Source: a virus. From it: DNA of 31,219 nucleotides. Where the stretch lies: positions 1 through 31,219 of IMG/VR virus record IMGVR_UViG_3300036820_000059; one strand, given 5' to 3'. A program made the position numbers and the translations under genes. Of the stretch, positions 13,883-21,429 are shown piece by piece (within the stretch, counting starts at the first letter, position 1; every line of letters starts with the position of its first letter). Under the pieces are notes generated by a model, which saw nothing but the letters and a program-made list of their open reading frames with translations, made no database searches and was not told the DNA's origin.

Positions 13883-14366
13883 GAGCGAAGCCGAGACGGC
13901 AGCGCCTGAGGACGAGCGCGCCGCGGCGCGTCGCGCCGGCGAGCCCGAGAATTGGGACGGCCAGGTTCTCGGCGAGCTGATGCGCACCTCGCAAGGGCGC
14001 CGTTTCGTCGAACGGTTTCTCGATTTCACCGGCTGCGGCCAGCGCATCTATCAGGGCGACGGCGACGCGCTCGGCGCGATGTGGCGCGATGGTCTCGCCG
14101 AAGCCGGCCGGTTTTGGGAGCAGCTGCTGCTGCACCACTGCCCGGATCTCTATTTGCGCATGGTGACCGAGCGCAAAGCCGGCATCGAGCGCGCGCTCAA
14201 GCGCACTGCGCGACAAGAAGAACGCCGCAATCCCAAGGAAGCGGCGCCGCTCACGGTGACGGGCGTCGAAGAGCTCGCGGACGAGCAAAGGCGCCAGGCT
14301 GAGGTCGACGCGGAGCAAGCCGCCCGCGCCGCCAACTCTGCCAAGCGAAAATCCAAAAAGGACTGA
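13881..14366 (+). CDS. Bbp19-like phage protein
   Basis: The protein has 161 residues. Residues 30-105 carry the Bbp19-type pattern: VLGELMRTSQGRRFVERFLDF, then IYQGDGDALGAMWRDGLAEAG, then LLLHHCPDLYLRMVTERK. The usual GTPQGRRFVWRLL version is matched with SQGRRFVERFL here. The C-terminal third is a charged helix ending in a Lys-rich tail. In BPP-1-type phages this gene lies just before the scaffold and capsid genes, as here. Its precise role is not established; assembly of the head is likely. Confidence 0.82.
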   Translation: MSEAETAAPEDERAAARRAGEPENWDGQVLGELMRTSQGRRFVERFLDFTGCGQRIYQGDGDALGAMWRDGLAEAGRFWEQLLLHHCPDLYLRMVTERKAGIERALKRTARQEERRNPKEAAPLTVTGVEELADEQRRQAEVDAEQAARAANSAKRKSKKD

Positions 14367-14369
14367 TCG

Positions 14370-15377
14370 ATGACGACTGCCACGGGAACACCGGGCGCGC
14401 AGACTGCGGCGCCCGGCGGCGAAGCTATGCCGGCTGCGGCACCGGGTCCGGCGCCTGGCGCCGGGTCTGGCGCTGCCGATGGCGCGGCCGCTGCGGCGCC
14501 TCCTGCAGCGGCCGCGCCTGCAGCCGACGCGGCTCCGGCAGCAGCTGCAGCACCGGCAGCAGCCGCGGCACCGGCCGCGGGCGATGCGGCCAAGCCAGCC
14601 GCCGACGCGGCAAAGCCCGCAGCCGACGCAACGCCGGCGGCGAAGGATGCGCCGGCCGGCGCCAAGAACGAATTTCCGCCGTCGCTGCTCGATGCAGCCG
14701 CGGCGACCGACAAGAAACCGGGCGACGGCAAGACCGAGCCCGGCAAGGATGCCAAGGCGGGCGACGCAAAGCCCGGCGAAGCGAAAGCCGGCGAGGCCGT
14801 CAAGGCCGAGCCCGGCAAAGACGGCGCCCCCGGCGACACGCCACCGGCGCCGATCGAGTACGCCTTCAGCTATCCCGAAGGCGTGGATCCGGCCTCCGTC
14901 AATGCGGAGCGCATGACCCAATTCACCGGCGTTCTCAACGAAGGCCGCATGAAGCCTGAGCTCGGGCAAAAACTCCTCGACATGCACCTCTCGGAGGTGA
15001 CCGAGGCAGCCAAGAAAATCGCGCAGAACCAATGGGACGTCTTCAATCGCCAGCAGACCAGCTGGCGTGAAGAGGTGATGTCCGATCCGCAGCTCGGCGG
15101 CGCCCGGCACCAGACCGCGATCAAAGAGATCATGAGCGTGGTCGAGGCCTATGCCGGCACTGCCGATGAGCAAAAGGGTCTTCTGGACGCCTTTCGCATC
15201 ACCGGGATCGCCAACAACCCGCACTTCCTTCGGTTTCTGCACCGCGCCAGCGCCGACCTCGCACGCGAGGCCGTACCGCATCCGGCGCCACCGCCGCGCG
15301 CAGCTGCGCCGACGGGGCGCGAGCGCGGATTGAACCGCTACGCGAAAACCACGCCCGCCGCCAACGGCGGTCGCTGA
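14370..15377 (+). CDS. Scaffold-like capsid assembly protein
   Basis: The protein has 335 residues. Residues 1-160 are almost wholly Ala/Pro/Gly/Lys low-complexity (repeats of A-A-K-P-A-A-D and G-D-A-K-P-G-E), surely disordered. From about 162 a folded, helical part follows: IEYAFSYPEGVDPASVNAER, then LGQKLLDMHLSEVTEAAKKI, QWDVFNRQQTSWREEVMSDP and NNPHFLRFLHRASADLARE. It lies directly before the major capsid gene, as scaffolds do. The last residues, RGLNRYAKTTPA, resemble the RYG motif of several downstream small proteins. A start with no strong ribosome site follows the upstream stop by three bases. Scaffold is inferred from place and helical C-terminus. Confidence 0.8.
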   Translation: MTTATGTPGAQTAAPGGEAMPAAAPGPAPGAGSGAADGAAAAAPPAAAAPAADAAPAAAAAPAAAAAPAAGDAAKPAADAAKPAADATPAAKDAPAGAKNEFPPSLLDAAAATDKKPGDGKTEPGKDAKAGDAKPGEAKAGEAVKAEPGKDGAPGDTPPAPIEYAFSYPEGVDPASVNAERMTQFTGVLNEGRMKPELGQKLLDMHLSEVTEAAKKIAQNQWDVFNRQQTSWREEVMSDPQLGGARHQTAIKEIMSVVEAYAGTADEQKGLLDAFRITGIANNPHFLRFLHRASADLAREAVPHPAPPPRAAAPTGRERGLNRYAKTTPAANGGR

Positions 15378-15445
15378 TCGCGCCAGCACAACAGCAACAC
15401 GACAGAGCACGCCAGCGCTCACCCGCGGCGTGACGGAGTATCTTC

Positions 15446-16483
15446 ATGTCCTATCTCACGCTTGCCGATTGGGCGCGCCGGGTCGGTCCCGACGGTTCGA
15501 TCGACGACATCGCCGAGCTGCTCGCGCAGTGCAACGAGATCTTCGACGATCTCTTGATCCGCGAGGGCAACCAGGCGCTCGGTCACACCGGCATCGTGCG
15601 CACCGGCTTGCCGCAGGGCACCTGGCGCAACTTCTACCAGGGCGTTGCGTTCACCAAGTCGACCACCGCCCAGGTCACCGACACCATCGGTGAGCTCGTC
15701 GCCTATTCGCGCGTCGATCGCTCGCTCGCCGAGCTCGACGGCCAGGTCGCCGAGCTGCGCCTGTCGGAAGACAATGCGCACGTCGAAGGCCTGTCGCAGC
15801 AGATGGCGACCACGGCCTTCTACGGCAACGAAGCGGTGACCCAGGCCCAGTTCACCGGGCTCTCCGCGCGCTTCAACACCATCTCGACCACGAACGCGCA
15901 GAACGCGGTCAACGTGCTCAACGCCGGCGCCGCCGCCGCGGCCAACACCTCGATCTGGCTGTGCTGCTGGGGCGAGCAGACCGGCTTCGGCTTCTTCCCG
16001 AAGGCGTCGAAAGCGGGCCTGGTGTTCGAAGACAAGGGCGACATCCGCCCGGGTTTCGACGCCAACAACCACGAGTTCGAGGCCTTCACCTCGCTCTTCA
16101 TGTGGAAGATGGGGATCCACATCAAGAACTGGCAGTATTTCTGCCGCATCGCCAACATCGACACGACCACCGCGGGCCTCGCCGGCGCGACGCCGCCGGA
16201 CCTGTTCGCGCTGATGAACAAGGCGCTCTACCGCATGCCGACGGCGGGCCGTCGCATGAGCGGCATCACCAAGACCGACGCGCCGAACCAGCCGACGCCG
16301 TCGGTGCGCCCGGCCTTCTATTGGAACCGCACCAGCGCCCAATACGGGGCCATCCAGGCGATCCGCGACAAGAACGTGCTGCTCCGCCCGACCGAATACG
16401 ACGGGCAGCCGATCCTCGAATATCGCGGCGTGCCGTTGCGCGTCTGCGATGCGCTGCTCAACAGCGAAGCCACCCTCTCGTAA
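15446..16483 (+). CDS. Major capsid protein (BPP-1/GP7-like HK97 fold)
   Basis: This 345-residue protein has the hallmark sequence of the family: LTLADWARRVGPDGSIDDIA, then ELLAQCNEIFDDLLIREGNQ, then RTGLPQGTWRNFYQGVAFTK, LRLSEDNAHVEGL and FTGLSARFN. The C-terminus (VPLRVCDALLNSEATL) also fits. In BPP-1 the matching protein (Bbp17) has a permuted HK97 fold and builds the shell with the cement protein. ATG 15446 follows a GGAG site. The downstream gene encodes the cement protein, giving a capsid pair. Confidence 0.93.
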   Translation: MSYLTLADWARRVGPDGSIDDIAELLAQCNEIFDDLLIREGNQALGHTGIVRTGLPQGTWRNFYQGVAFTKSTTAQVTDTIGELVAYSRVDRSLAELDGQVAELRLSEDNAHVEGLSQQMATTAFYGNEAVTQAQFTGLSARFNTISTTNAQNAVNVLNAGAAAAANTSIWLCCWGEQTGFGFFPKASKAGLVFEDKGDIRPGFDANNHEFEAFTSLFMWKMGIHIKNWQYFCRIANIDTTTAGLAGATPPDLFALMNKALYRMPTAGRRMSGITKTDAPNQPTPSVRPAFYWNRTSAQYGAIQAIRDKNVLLRPTEYDGQPILEYRGVPLRVCDALLNSEATLS

Positions 16484-16573
16484 CCGCCGGCGCGCGACCG
16501 ACGAACGAACCGCGCGGCGCCTTAAGCGCGCTGCGCGGCTTCGGCTCCGACGTCCTCCGCCAAGGAGACCACC

Positions 16574-17176
16574 ATGCAAACTGACATCAATCTTGTTTTT
16601 ACCGGCGGCCTCACGGGCTCGGCGCAGGCGATCACCAACGCCGCCGTGCGCTCCACCGGCATCCTCGATCTCGCCACCGGTCTGATGAACACCGGCACGA
16701 CCTATGCCGCGTCGCCGCTCACCGGCGGCGCGTATTACAGCAACACCTCGCTGCTGTTCGGCGAAGATCTCGGCCCCGGCGCCATGCGGCTCCGGCTCGC
16801 CGCGATTCTCGGCGCCGCCTTCGTCGGGGGCACCTCGCTCAACCTCGCCATCCAGGGCGCGGTCGACGCGTCGGCCGGCAGCTATCCGGCCAACCTCTCC
16901 GGCCTGACCTGGAACACCTACGCGGAGACCGGTGCGATTCCCATCGCCGATCTCGGCGTTGCGCCGTCGGCCGGCGGCGACCCGTCGCAGAGCATCATCA
17001 CGCTGCCGGATTGGCCGGACCGGCTGATCAAGACGGCGATGCCGCGCTTCATCTCGCTGCTCTACACCCCGGTCGGGACGTTCTCGGCCGGCACGATCGG
17101 CTTCGCCGGCGTGCTCGCGGGCAAACCCGACTTCAACGTCGGCAAATACGCGGGCGGCTTCTCGGCCGCGTCCTAA
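16574..17176 (+). CDS. Bbp16-like capsid cement protein
   Basis: The protein has 200 residues, mainly beta with many Gly/Ala/Ser/Thr. Marks shared with Bbp16-type cement proteins are the start MQTDINLVFTGG, LAAILGAAFVGGTSLNLAIQ, GLTWNTYAETGAIPIADL and PDWPDRLIKTAMPRFISLLY. Bbp16 of BPP-1 is a jelly-roll dimer that stabilises the capsid surface. A strong AAGGAG site lies just before the ATG. A palindromic terminator follows at 17201-17227, which would close the capsid transcript. An imperfect hairpin (16510-16538) lies between capsid and cement genes. Confidence 0.87.
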   Translation: MQTDINLVFTGGLTGSAQAITNAAVRSTGILDLATGLMNTGTTYAASPLTGGAYYSNTSLLFGEDLGPGAMRLRLAAILGAAFVGGTSLNLAIQGAVDASAGSYPANLSGLTWNTYAETGAIPIADLGVAPSAGGDPSQSIITLPDWPDRLIKTAMPRFISLLYTPVGTFSAGTIGFAGVLAGKPDFNVGKYAGGFSAAS

Positions 17177-17200
17177 CAGCGCCGATCGTTCGACTGCTAC

Positions 17201-17227
17201 CGGCGCGGCGATCGCCGCGCCGTTTTC
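17201..17227 (+). terminator. Palindromic intrinsic terminator after the cement gene
   Basis: CGGCGCGGCGA at 17201-17211 and TCGCCGCGCCG at 17212-17222 make a 22-bp perfect palindrome followed by TTTT (17223-17226). It lies 25 bases after the cement stop. The next gene has its own GAGGAGGG ribosome site right after it. Confidence 0.85.
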
Positions 17228-17251
17228 GCTTCTGAAAACGAGGAGGGCCTG

Positions 17252-18004
17252 ATGGCCAATCGGAAAACCGCCGCGGCCCGCACTGCGCCTGCTGCTGCGC
17301 GCGCGCCAGAGCGCGACGTAAAAGACACCATGATCATGCAGCTGCAGAACCGGCTCGCCGACATGGAGCTGCGCATGAACACGCTCTCCGCCGGCGGCGG
17401 CATGGAATTGCTGCCGCCCGAGGAGATGCCGATCTTCGAAGTCGGGCCGGGCGGCTATTACTCGGCCGACGACTGCCTCTATCCCGAGGGCGTCATCATC
17501 GAGGACATCACCGGGCGCATGCCGCTCAACGAGCAGCTGGTGCCGCTCAATGAGCCGGCCCAGGAGCGCTTCGAGATGTATCTGCGCTCGCTGCCGCAGC
17601 ACGGCACGCCGAGCCACGAGTTCGTGCTCGAGGCGGCGTTCCGCCAGCTCGGCGATCTCGCCGGCAACACCGGCGATCGCGCCGGCTTCTTTGCCCGCGT
17701 GCTCGAGGATGCCGCGAAGCTGCGCATGACGCAGCTCGGCCTGCTGCCCGGACAGGAAGCGCCGCGCGCGGCCTCGCCGCGCACCGCGGCCGAACGCTCG
17801 CACGTGCCGATCATGTCGAACACCCGCATCCGTCACGACGCCGGCCCGCTCGGGCACGTGCCGCAAGCGCCGCTCGGCCGCGGTGCGGTGCAGACGCGCA
17901 TGCGGGCGCCGGCGGCGGCGCCGGCGCACAAGGCCGCGCCGCCGATGGGCACCGTCGCGTCGACCAATATCGGCACCGCCGGTCAGGGCGCCACCGCCGG
18001 CTGA
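17252..18004 (+). CDS. Phage structural-module protein of unknown function
   Basis: The protein has 250 residues. A basic Ala-rich N-terminus leads to a coiled-coil-like helix MIMQLQNRLADMELRMNTLS (about 26-45), then the segment MPIFEVGPGGYYSADDCLYPEGVIIEDITG and MPLNEQLVPLNEPAQERFEMYL, which look like a conserved core found in phage virion loci. The C-terminal 70 residues are Ala/Pro/Gly-rich. It starts at ATG 17252 with a GAGGAGGG site. It follows the terminator, so it leads the next late unit. Function unknown. Confidence 0.7.
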   Translation: MANRKTAAARTAPAAARAPERDVKDTMIMQLQNRLADMELRMNTLSAGGGMELLPPEEMPIFEVGPGGYYSADDCLYPEGVIIEDITGRMPLNEQLVPLNEPAQERFEMYLRSLPQHGTPSHEFVLEAAFRQLGDLAGNTGDRAGFFARVLEDAAKLRMTQLGLLPGQEAPRAASPRTAAERSHVPIMSNTRIRHDAGPLGHVPQAPLGRGAVQTRMRAPAAAPAHKAAPPMGTVASTNIGTAGQGATAG

Positions 18005-18052
18005 TCGCCGCATCGCGCCGTAACGCCATCCTTCCTGCATCGGAGACCACAG

Positions 18053-18559
18053 ATGAAAAATTTCGTTCGCACGCTGGCGATCGCGGCGTTGATGACCGTC
18101 GCCGCCGGCATCGGCTTTGCCGTCGGCCAGCAGGCCGGCCAGTACCTGATCTCGAGCCCCGCTGGCACCGAGGCAATTACGGTGCAGGCCTATCAGAGCA
18201 ACGGCCAGCCGTCGCCGGTCAACAACTACGTGCTTGAAAACACCATCCGCAACACGACCGGCTATCAGCTGAGCGCGGCGGTGAGCGGCACGGTGGTGAC
18301 GACCCTTGCAACCAACAACCTGATCTTCACTGCGGCGCTGACCGGCGCTGTGACCGCCGACGTGCCGCCGTCGCCGCCGGACGGCCAGCTGTTCAGCGTC
18401 GGTAACGGCACGAGCTCGGCCTTCACGCAGACCATCACGCTGGCCGCGACCGACGGCTCGACCTTCGCCAACGGCAATACCGCGGCGAGCCTTGCCGCGG
18501 CCGGCAGCGAGGAGTGGCAATACGTGGCTTCGACAGCCAAGTGGTATCGGCAGCGCTGA
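18053..18559 (+). CDS. Secreted beta-rich protein with Sec signal peptide
   Basis: The protein has 168 residues. Residues 1-27 (MKNFVRTLAIAALMTVAAGI, then GFAVGQQ) form a typical signal peptide or N-terminal membrane anchor: Lys, Arg, then about 18 apolar residues. The rest is beta-rich with many Thr/Ala/Ser/Gly and ends QTITLAATDGSTFANGNTAA, then EEWQYVASTAKWYRQR. That ending pattern (a Gly/Ser strand set followed by a WYR-type end) is common in phage fibre-tip or decoration domains. Its signal is shared by four later genes here. A GGAG site precedes ATG 18053. Confidence 0.75.
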   Translation: MKNFVRTLAIAALMTVAAGIGFAVGQQAGQYLISSPAGTEAITVQAYQSNGQPSPVNNYVLENTIRNTTGYQLSAAVSGTVVTTLATNNLIFTAALTGAVTADVPPSPPDGQLFSVGNGTSSAFTQTITLAATDGSTFANGNTAASLAAAGSEEWQYVASTAKWYRQR

Positions 18560-18795
18560 TGCCCTGGCCGACCGGCAAATCGTTTGCGGGTAGCCACAAC
18601 AAGAAGCTCAAGGGCGCGGCCGCTTTAAAGGCCGCGCACCAGGCGACCGCGCTGGTCGACAAGGGCATGCCGGAGGGCGAGGCGATCGCCATCGCCAACA
18701 AGACCGGCGACGAGGCGATGAGTGATGCGGACCGCATGACGCGCCGCTACGGGCGCAAGCCGGCTGCCAAGTCCGCAGCCAAGTCCTCCGCTTAA
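18559..18795 (+). CDS. Small phage protein with C-terminal RYG motif
   Basis: This 78-residue protein begins MPWPTGKSFAGSHNKKLKGA, has an Ala-rich helix and a GMPEGEAIAIANKTGD segment that looks conserved in phage proteins. Residues 59-65, RMTRRYG, are followed by a Lys/Ala-rich tail. ATG 18559 overlaps the upstream stop. The same motif recurs in the next small genes (19234, 19494 and 21013). Function unknown; a common partner such as the capsid interior is possible. Confidence 0.75.
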   Translation: MPWPTGKSFAGSHNKKLKGAAALKAAHQATALVDKGMPEGEAIAIANKTGDEAMSDADRMTRRYGRKPAAKSAAKSSA

Positions 18796-18844
18796 CCGGT
18801 TGTTGGTCCCGCGCGGGCTAAGCCGACGCCAGCGGAGGGACACC

Positions 18845-19210
18845 ATGTCAGCCAAAGACGATCTGATGAACGGCGCCGCAGCGGCGCCGGCGATTGAACC
18901 GGCCAAGCAAGCCTTCATGGCCGATCCAGGCCTGGTCGCGCTCGCCGAGCGCGTGCTCGCCGACGTCAAGAGCGGTGCGATCACCTCGATGGTTGCCGTC
19001 ATTTGCAACCGCACCGGCAACACGCAATGGCCGGCGCACGGCGTGCAGGCGACCGAGCTCTACCTCGGCGCCGGGCTGTTCCAACGCTCGATCGAGAACA
19101 TCGTCACCGGCCGGGCCCAGGGCAACGCCTCGCGCCTGCAGCGGCTGTCGCCGGCCGACCAGGCCGCGGTCGCGGCGGCGCTCAAGAACGGCCCAGCGGG
19201 CAACGGCTGA
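18845..19210 (+). CDS. Small hypothetical phage protein
   Basis: This 121-residue protein is preceded by a GGAGGG ribosome site, which fixes ATG 18845 over an upstream in-frame TTG at 18800. It is helical: LVALAERVLADVKSGAITSM, then VICNRTGNTQWPAHGVQATE, then FQRSIENIVTG and LQRLSPADQAAVAAAL. The Asn/Gln/Trp-rich middle may be a turn region. No family is recognised. It lies within the run of RYG-motif genes but lacks the motif. Confidence 0.65.
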   Translation: MSAKDDLMNGAAAAPAIEPAKQAFMADPGLVALAERVLADVKSGAITSMVAVICNRTGNTQWPAHGVQATELYLGAGLFQRSIENIVTGRAQGNASRLQRLSPADQAAVAAALKNGPAGNG

Positions 19211-19233
19211 TCTCGAACGCCGGGAGGGTTTCG

Positions 19234-19497
19234 ATGGCCACGCATTTCATCCAGAAGGCCATCAAGCACCCGGGCATCGAGAAGAAGCGCGCCGCCGAGC
19301 ACGGCATCTCGACGCACGAGCAGCTCGAGCGGGACGCCAAGTCCGACAATCCAACGCTGCGCGGCCGCGGCGAACTCGGCCTGCGCTTCGAAAAGGGCGG
19401 CGACCTGCATCACGGCAGCAAGCCCGAAAAGCCGAAGAGCAAGACCAACGCCGAGCGCGCCGCGTCGCGCTACGGCAAGAAAGGCGCGGCGCGATGA
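19234..19497 (+). CDS. Small basic phage protein with C-terminal RYG motif
   Basis: This 87-residue protein starts at ATG 19234 after a GGGAGGG site. It has the widespread phage-protein opening FIQKAIKHPGIEKKRAAEHG, then a helix and a Lys-rich C-terminus with RAASRYG at 75-81, then GKKGAAR-type basic end. It is strongly basic, so DNA contact is possible. The stop overlaps the next ATG. Function unknown. Confidence 0.72.
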   Translation: MATHFIQKAIKHPGIEKKRAAEHGISTHEQLERDAKSDNPTLRGRGELGLRFEKGGDLHHGSKPEKPKSKTNAERAASRYGKKGAAR

Positions 19498-19742
19498 GCA
19501 AGAAGAAATCCCGTTTCAAAAAGCCGAAGCCGAAGACAAAGCCGCCGGCGAAGGACAAGCAGCAACAGCAGAACGCCGCCGACCAGGCCGCCGTCGAGCA
19601 GGCGCTGTCCGGCGCCGGCGATCCCGGCAATGCCGGCGCGGCCGCGGCCGATCCGAATGCTGCCGGTTCGGCGCTGCCGCCCGCCAACGCGCCGATGACC
19701 AATACGGCGCGCATGGCCGGACGCTACGGCGCTGGTTCCTGA
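19494..19742 (+). CDS. Small Lys/Gln-rich protein with C-terminal RYG motif
   Basis: This 82-residue protein has the basic start MSKKKSRFKKPKPKTKPPAK, a Gln run, an Ala/Asp/Gly disordered centre, and the end RMAGRYG at 73-79 followed by AGS. The start overlaps the upstream stop (ATGA). Apart from the C-terminal motif it is low-complexity, so selection on the motif is a fair inference. Its end overlaps the minus-strand gene by 19 bases. Function unknown. Confidence 0.7.
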   Translation: MSKKKSRFKKPKPKTKPPAKDKQQQQNAADQAAVEQALSGAGDPGNAGAAAADPNAAGSALPPANAPMTNTARMAGRYGAGS

Positions 19743-19912
19743 ACCGCGGCCTGCCGCTTGGCGACTCGCCCCTTGATCCAGATCACGCGCTCGCCGCCGT
19801 CTTGTGCGCCGTAGAGCTTGAGCTGGACGCGATCGTCGGTGAATTGCGTCACGATCCACATGCCGCCGCACGGCGTGTCGAGGTCGATCGAGAATTCGGG
19901 AAAGCCCGCCAT
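19724..19912 (-). CDS. Small minus-strand protein
   Basis: This 62-residue protein reads in the opposite direction. A GGAGG ribosome site five bases before ATG 19912 is the best evidence; a GTG at 19918 in frame is less likely. The product reads MAGFPEFSIDLDTPCGGMWI, then VTQFTDDRVQLKLYGAQDGG and ERVIWIKGRVAKRQ, which looks like a small beta fold with strands and turns, not a shadow frame. No + strand gene fills 19743-19974. It ends 3'-to-3' with the RYG-motif gene. Function unknown. Confidence 0.6.
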   Translation of the reverse strand: MAGFPEFSIDLDTPCGGMWIVTQFTDDRVQLKLYGAQDGGERVIWIKGRVAKRQAAVQEPAP

Positions 19913-19974
19913 CTTCACCTCCGCGCGCCGACGGTGCGTGCCCGCTCAGTCTAAAACCCTAGCAGGAGTTCGCA

Positions 19975-20445
19975 ATGGCCGACAAAGTCGAGCGCGATCG
20001 CACCAAGCGTTACGAGAATTCACCGAAGGGCGCGAAGAAGCACGGCGCGGCCGAGGAGGGCGCAGCCGCTGCCGAGCACAAGGCGGCGGCGACCGCTGCG
20101 GCCGACAAGACGCCGCAACCCGACAATCCCGACAAGACCGGCAAGGTCGGCGCCGATCCCGGGCCCGACGGCGCGAAGAACGCGACCTTCGGCGAGATGG
20201 CGACGCGGCACAAGCGCGAGCACGGCGACATGACCAAGCGCCACGGCGAGGAAGCCGCCCAGATGCACGAGCGCCACACCACCGAGGGGAAGGCGATGCA
20301 CACGCGGCACGCCTCGGAAATGGAGGCGCACGTGACCAAGGCGACCGAGACCGCCGGCGCCGCGGCCAAGGCCGAGGCCAGCGCCGGCGCGCCGAAGGAG
20401 CTCGGCACCGAGAAGAGCGAAGGCAAAGCCGGCAGCAACGCCTGA
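19975..20445 (+). CDS. His-rich protein with four 11-residue repeats
   Basis: The protein has 156 residues, charged and Ala-rich, and starts MADKVERDRTKRYENSPKGA. After a Pro/Asp linker the central part (75-119) holds four tandem 11-residue units with M-x-x-R-H at fixed spacing: M75/RH78, M86/RH89, M97/RH100, M108/RH111. Eleven-residue periodicity is typical of a right-handed (hendecad) coiled coil, and the regular His rows could bind metal. The tail is Ala/Lys/Gly-rich. A GGAG site precedes the ATG. Role unknown; a capsid-internal or ejected protein is an inference from composition and place. Confidence 0.75.
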   Translation: MADKVERDRTKRYENSPKGAKKHGAAEEGAAAAEHKAAATAAADKTPQPDNPDKTGKVGADPGPDGAKNATFGEMATRHKREHGDMTKRHGEEAAQMHERHTTEGKAMHTRHASEMEAHVTKATETAGAAAKAEASAGAPKELGTEKSEGKAGSNA

Positions 20446-20488
20446 CAGGCGGTACCGGCATCACGATCAACAATCGAGGAGTTTTGTA

Positions 20489-20932
20489 ATGGCGAGTATC
20501 CGACTGATCGGTCAGCATCACACGGTGCACCACGCTGGCACGATCCTGGAAGTCACCGAGAGCGTCGCGGCCGCGGCCGCGAACCTGGCGCTGATCACGC
20601 TCGATCGCGCGCATGGGCTAGTCACCGGCGGACACGCCGAGTGGGTCGAGCATCCCAAGGGGCCGCAAGAGCTGCCGCCCGAGGATCCGACGCCGAGCGC
20701 GCCGGCGGCCGCGGCCGAGGTTCCCGACGGCGAGCCGATTTCAGGTGATGCGACCGCTTCGAGCGACGACGCCGGGGCCGATCCCGCGCCGGTAGCGGAG
20801 GCGGCGCCTGTCGACGCGCCCGCGGCCGCGGCCGAGCCCGCAGCTGAGCCGGCTGCAGCGCCGCCGACCGAGCTCGCCGCCGCGCCACAGGCGGACGCCA
20901 CCGCCCAAGCGGACACGTCCGCGCAAGCGTAA
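20489..20932 (+). CDS. Small protein with long Ala/Pro/Asp-rich tail
   Basis: The protein has 147 residues. Residues 1-60 form a short fold (MASIRLIGQHHTVHHAGTIL, then EVTESVAAAAANLALITLDR, then GHAEWVEHPKG), and everything after is acidic Ala/Pro repeat, surely disordered. The His-rich start is odd. GAGGAG lies just before the ATG at 20489. A terminator follows at 20955-20982, making it the last gene of its unit. Function unknown. Confidence 0.65.
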   Translation: MASIRLIGQHHTVHHAGTILEVTESVAAAAANLALITLDRAHGLVTGGHAEWVEHPKGPQELPPEDPTPSAPAAAAEVPDGEPISGDATASSDDAGADPAPVAEAAPVDAPAAAAEPAAEPAAAPPTELAAAPQADATAQADTSAQA

Positions 20933-20954
20933 GCGCCTTTCAATCCAGGCTGTG

Positions 20955-20982
20955 ACGGCCGCGCTCACGCGCGGCCGTTTTC
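20955..20982 (+). terminator. Intrinsic terminator before the 21013 gene
   Basis: ACGGCCGCG (20955-20963) pairs with CGCGGCCGT (20970-20978) around a 6-base loop, followed by a short T-run (TTTT at 20978-20981). Confidence 0.8.
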
Positions 20983-21012
20983 GTTTCTCACTTCGAGGGG
21001 AGATCCGCGCTC

Positions 21013-21429
21013 ATGGCTCATTTCGCCAAATTCGTTTCGCTCGCCCGCACGCCCGACGAGCTCAAGGCCGACGCCGAGAAGATGGGCATCGGCGGCGCTT
21101 CGCCGGCGAAGTTCGAGCAGCCGGTCTACCCCTACGGTCTCTGCATCAATCTCGATGAGGAGACGATCAAGAAGCTCAAGCTCGACACCGACGACTGCGA
21201 GGTCGGCTCGACCATCCACATCTGCTGCATGGCGACCGTGACCGACTTCGGTCAGCGCAAGATGAATGACGGCGTCAATCGCCGCATCGAGCTGCAGATC
21301 ACCGACCTCGCGCTCGAGAACGAGGACGAGGAGAACGCCCCGGCCTTCAGCAATCACAAGCGCATGAAGCAGCGCTACGGCATCAAAGCCGGCGAGGGCG
21401 GCGGTGATGACGAGGAGGAGGACGAGTGA
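21013..21429 (+). CDS. Conserved phage head-associated protein with RYG motif
   Basis: The protein has 138 residues with a core KFEQPVYPYGLCINLDEETI, then STIHICCMATVTDFGQ and RRIELQITDLALENED. The YPYGL-x-I-x-LD and LQITDL signatures recur in phage proteins, some annotated, as far as I recall, as capsid staple proteins; this was not checked. After the fold, RMKQRYG at 117-123 is followed by an acidic tail. It carries the motif seen in the small genes upstream. GAGGGGAG lies upstream of ATG 21013. Capsid association is likely but inferred. Confidence 0.72.
   Translation: MAHFAKFVSLARTPDELKADAEKMGIGGASPAKFEQPVYPYGLCINLDEETIKKLKLDTDDCEVGSTIHICCMATVTDFGQRKMNDGVNRRIELQITDLALENEDEENAPAFSNHKRMKQRYGIKAGEGGGDDEEEDE

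Noticed and set aside
13860-15422. A 520-codon minus-strand frame opposite the scaffold gene
   Set aside because: It mirrors the Ala/Pro-rich low-complexity scaffold and reads as Cys/Arg/Gly repeats; no ribosome site or domain.
16510-16538. Hairpin between capsid and cement genes as a terminator
   Set aside because: The stem has bulges and no T-run follows; kept only as a possible mRNA structure.
15419-18520. A minus-strand frame of more than 1000 codons opposite capsid genes
   Set aside because: The + strand genes here are clearly the real ones; the antisense frame is Arg/Gly/Ala-rich with no recognisable domain, as expected of third-position GC bias.
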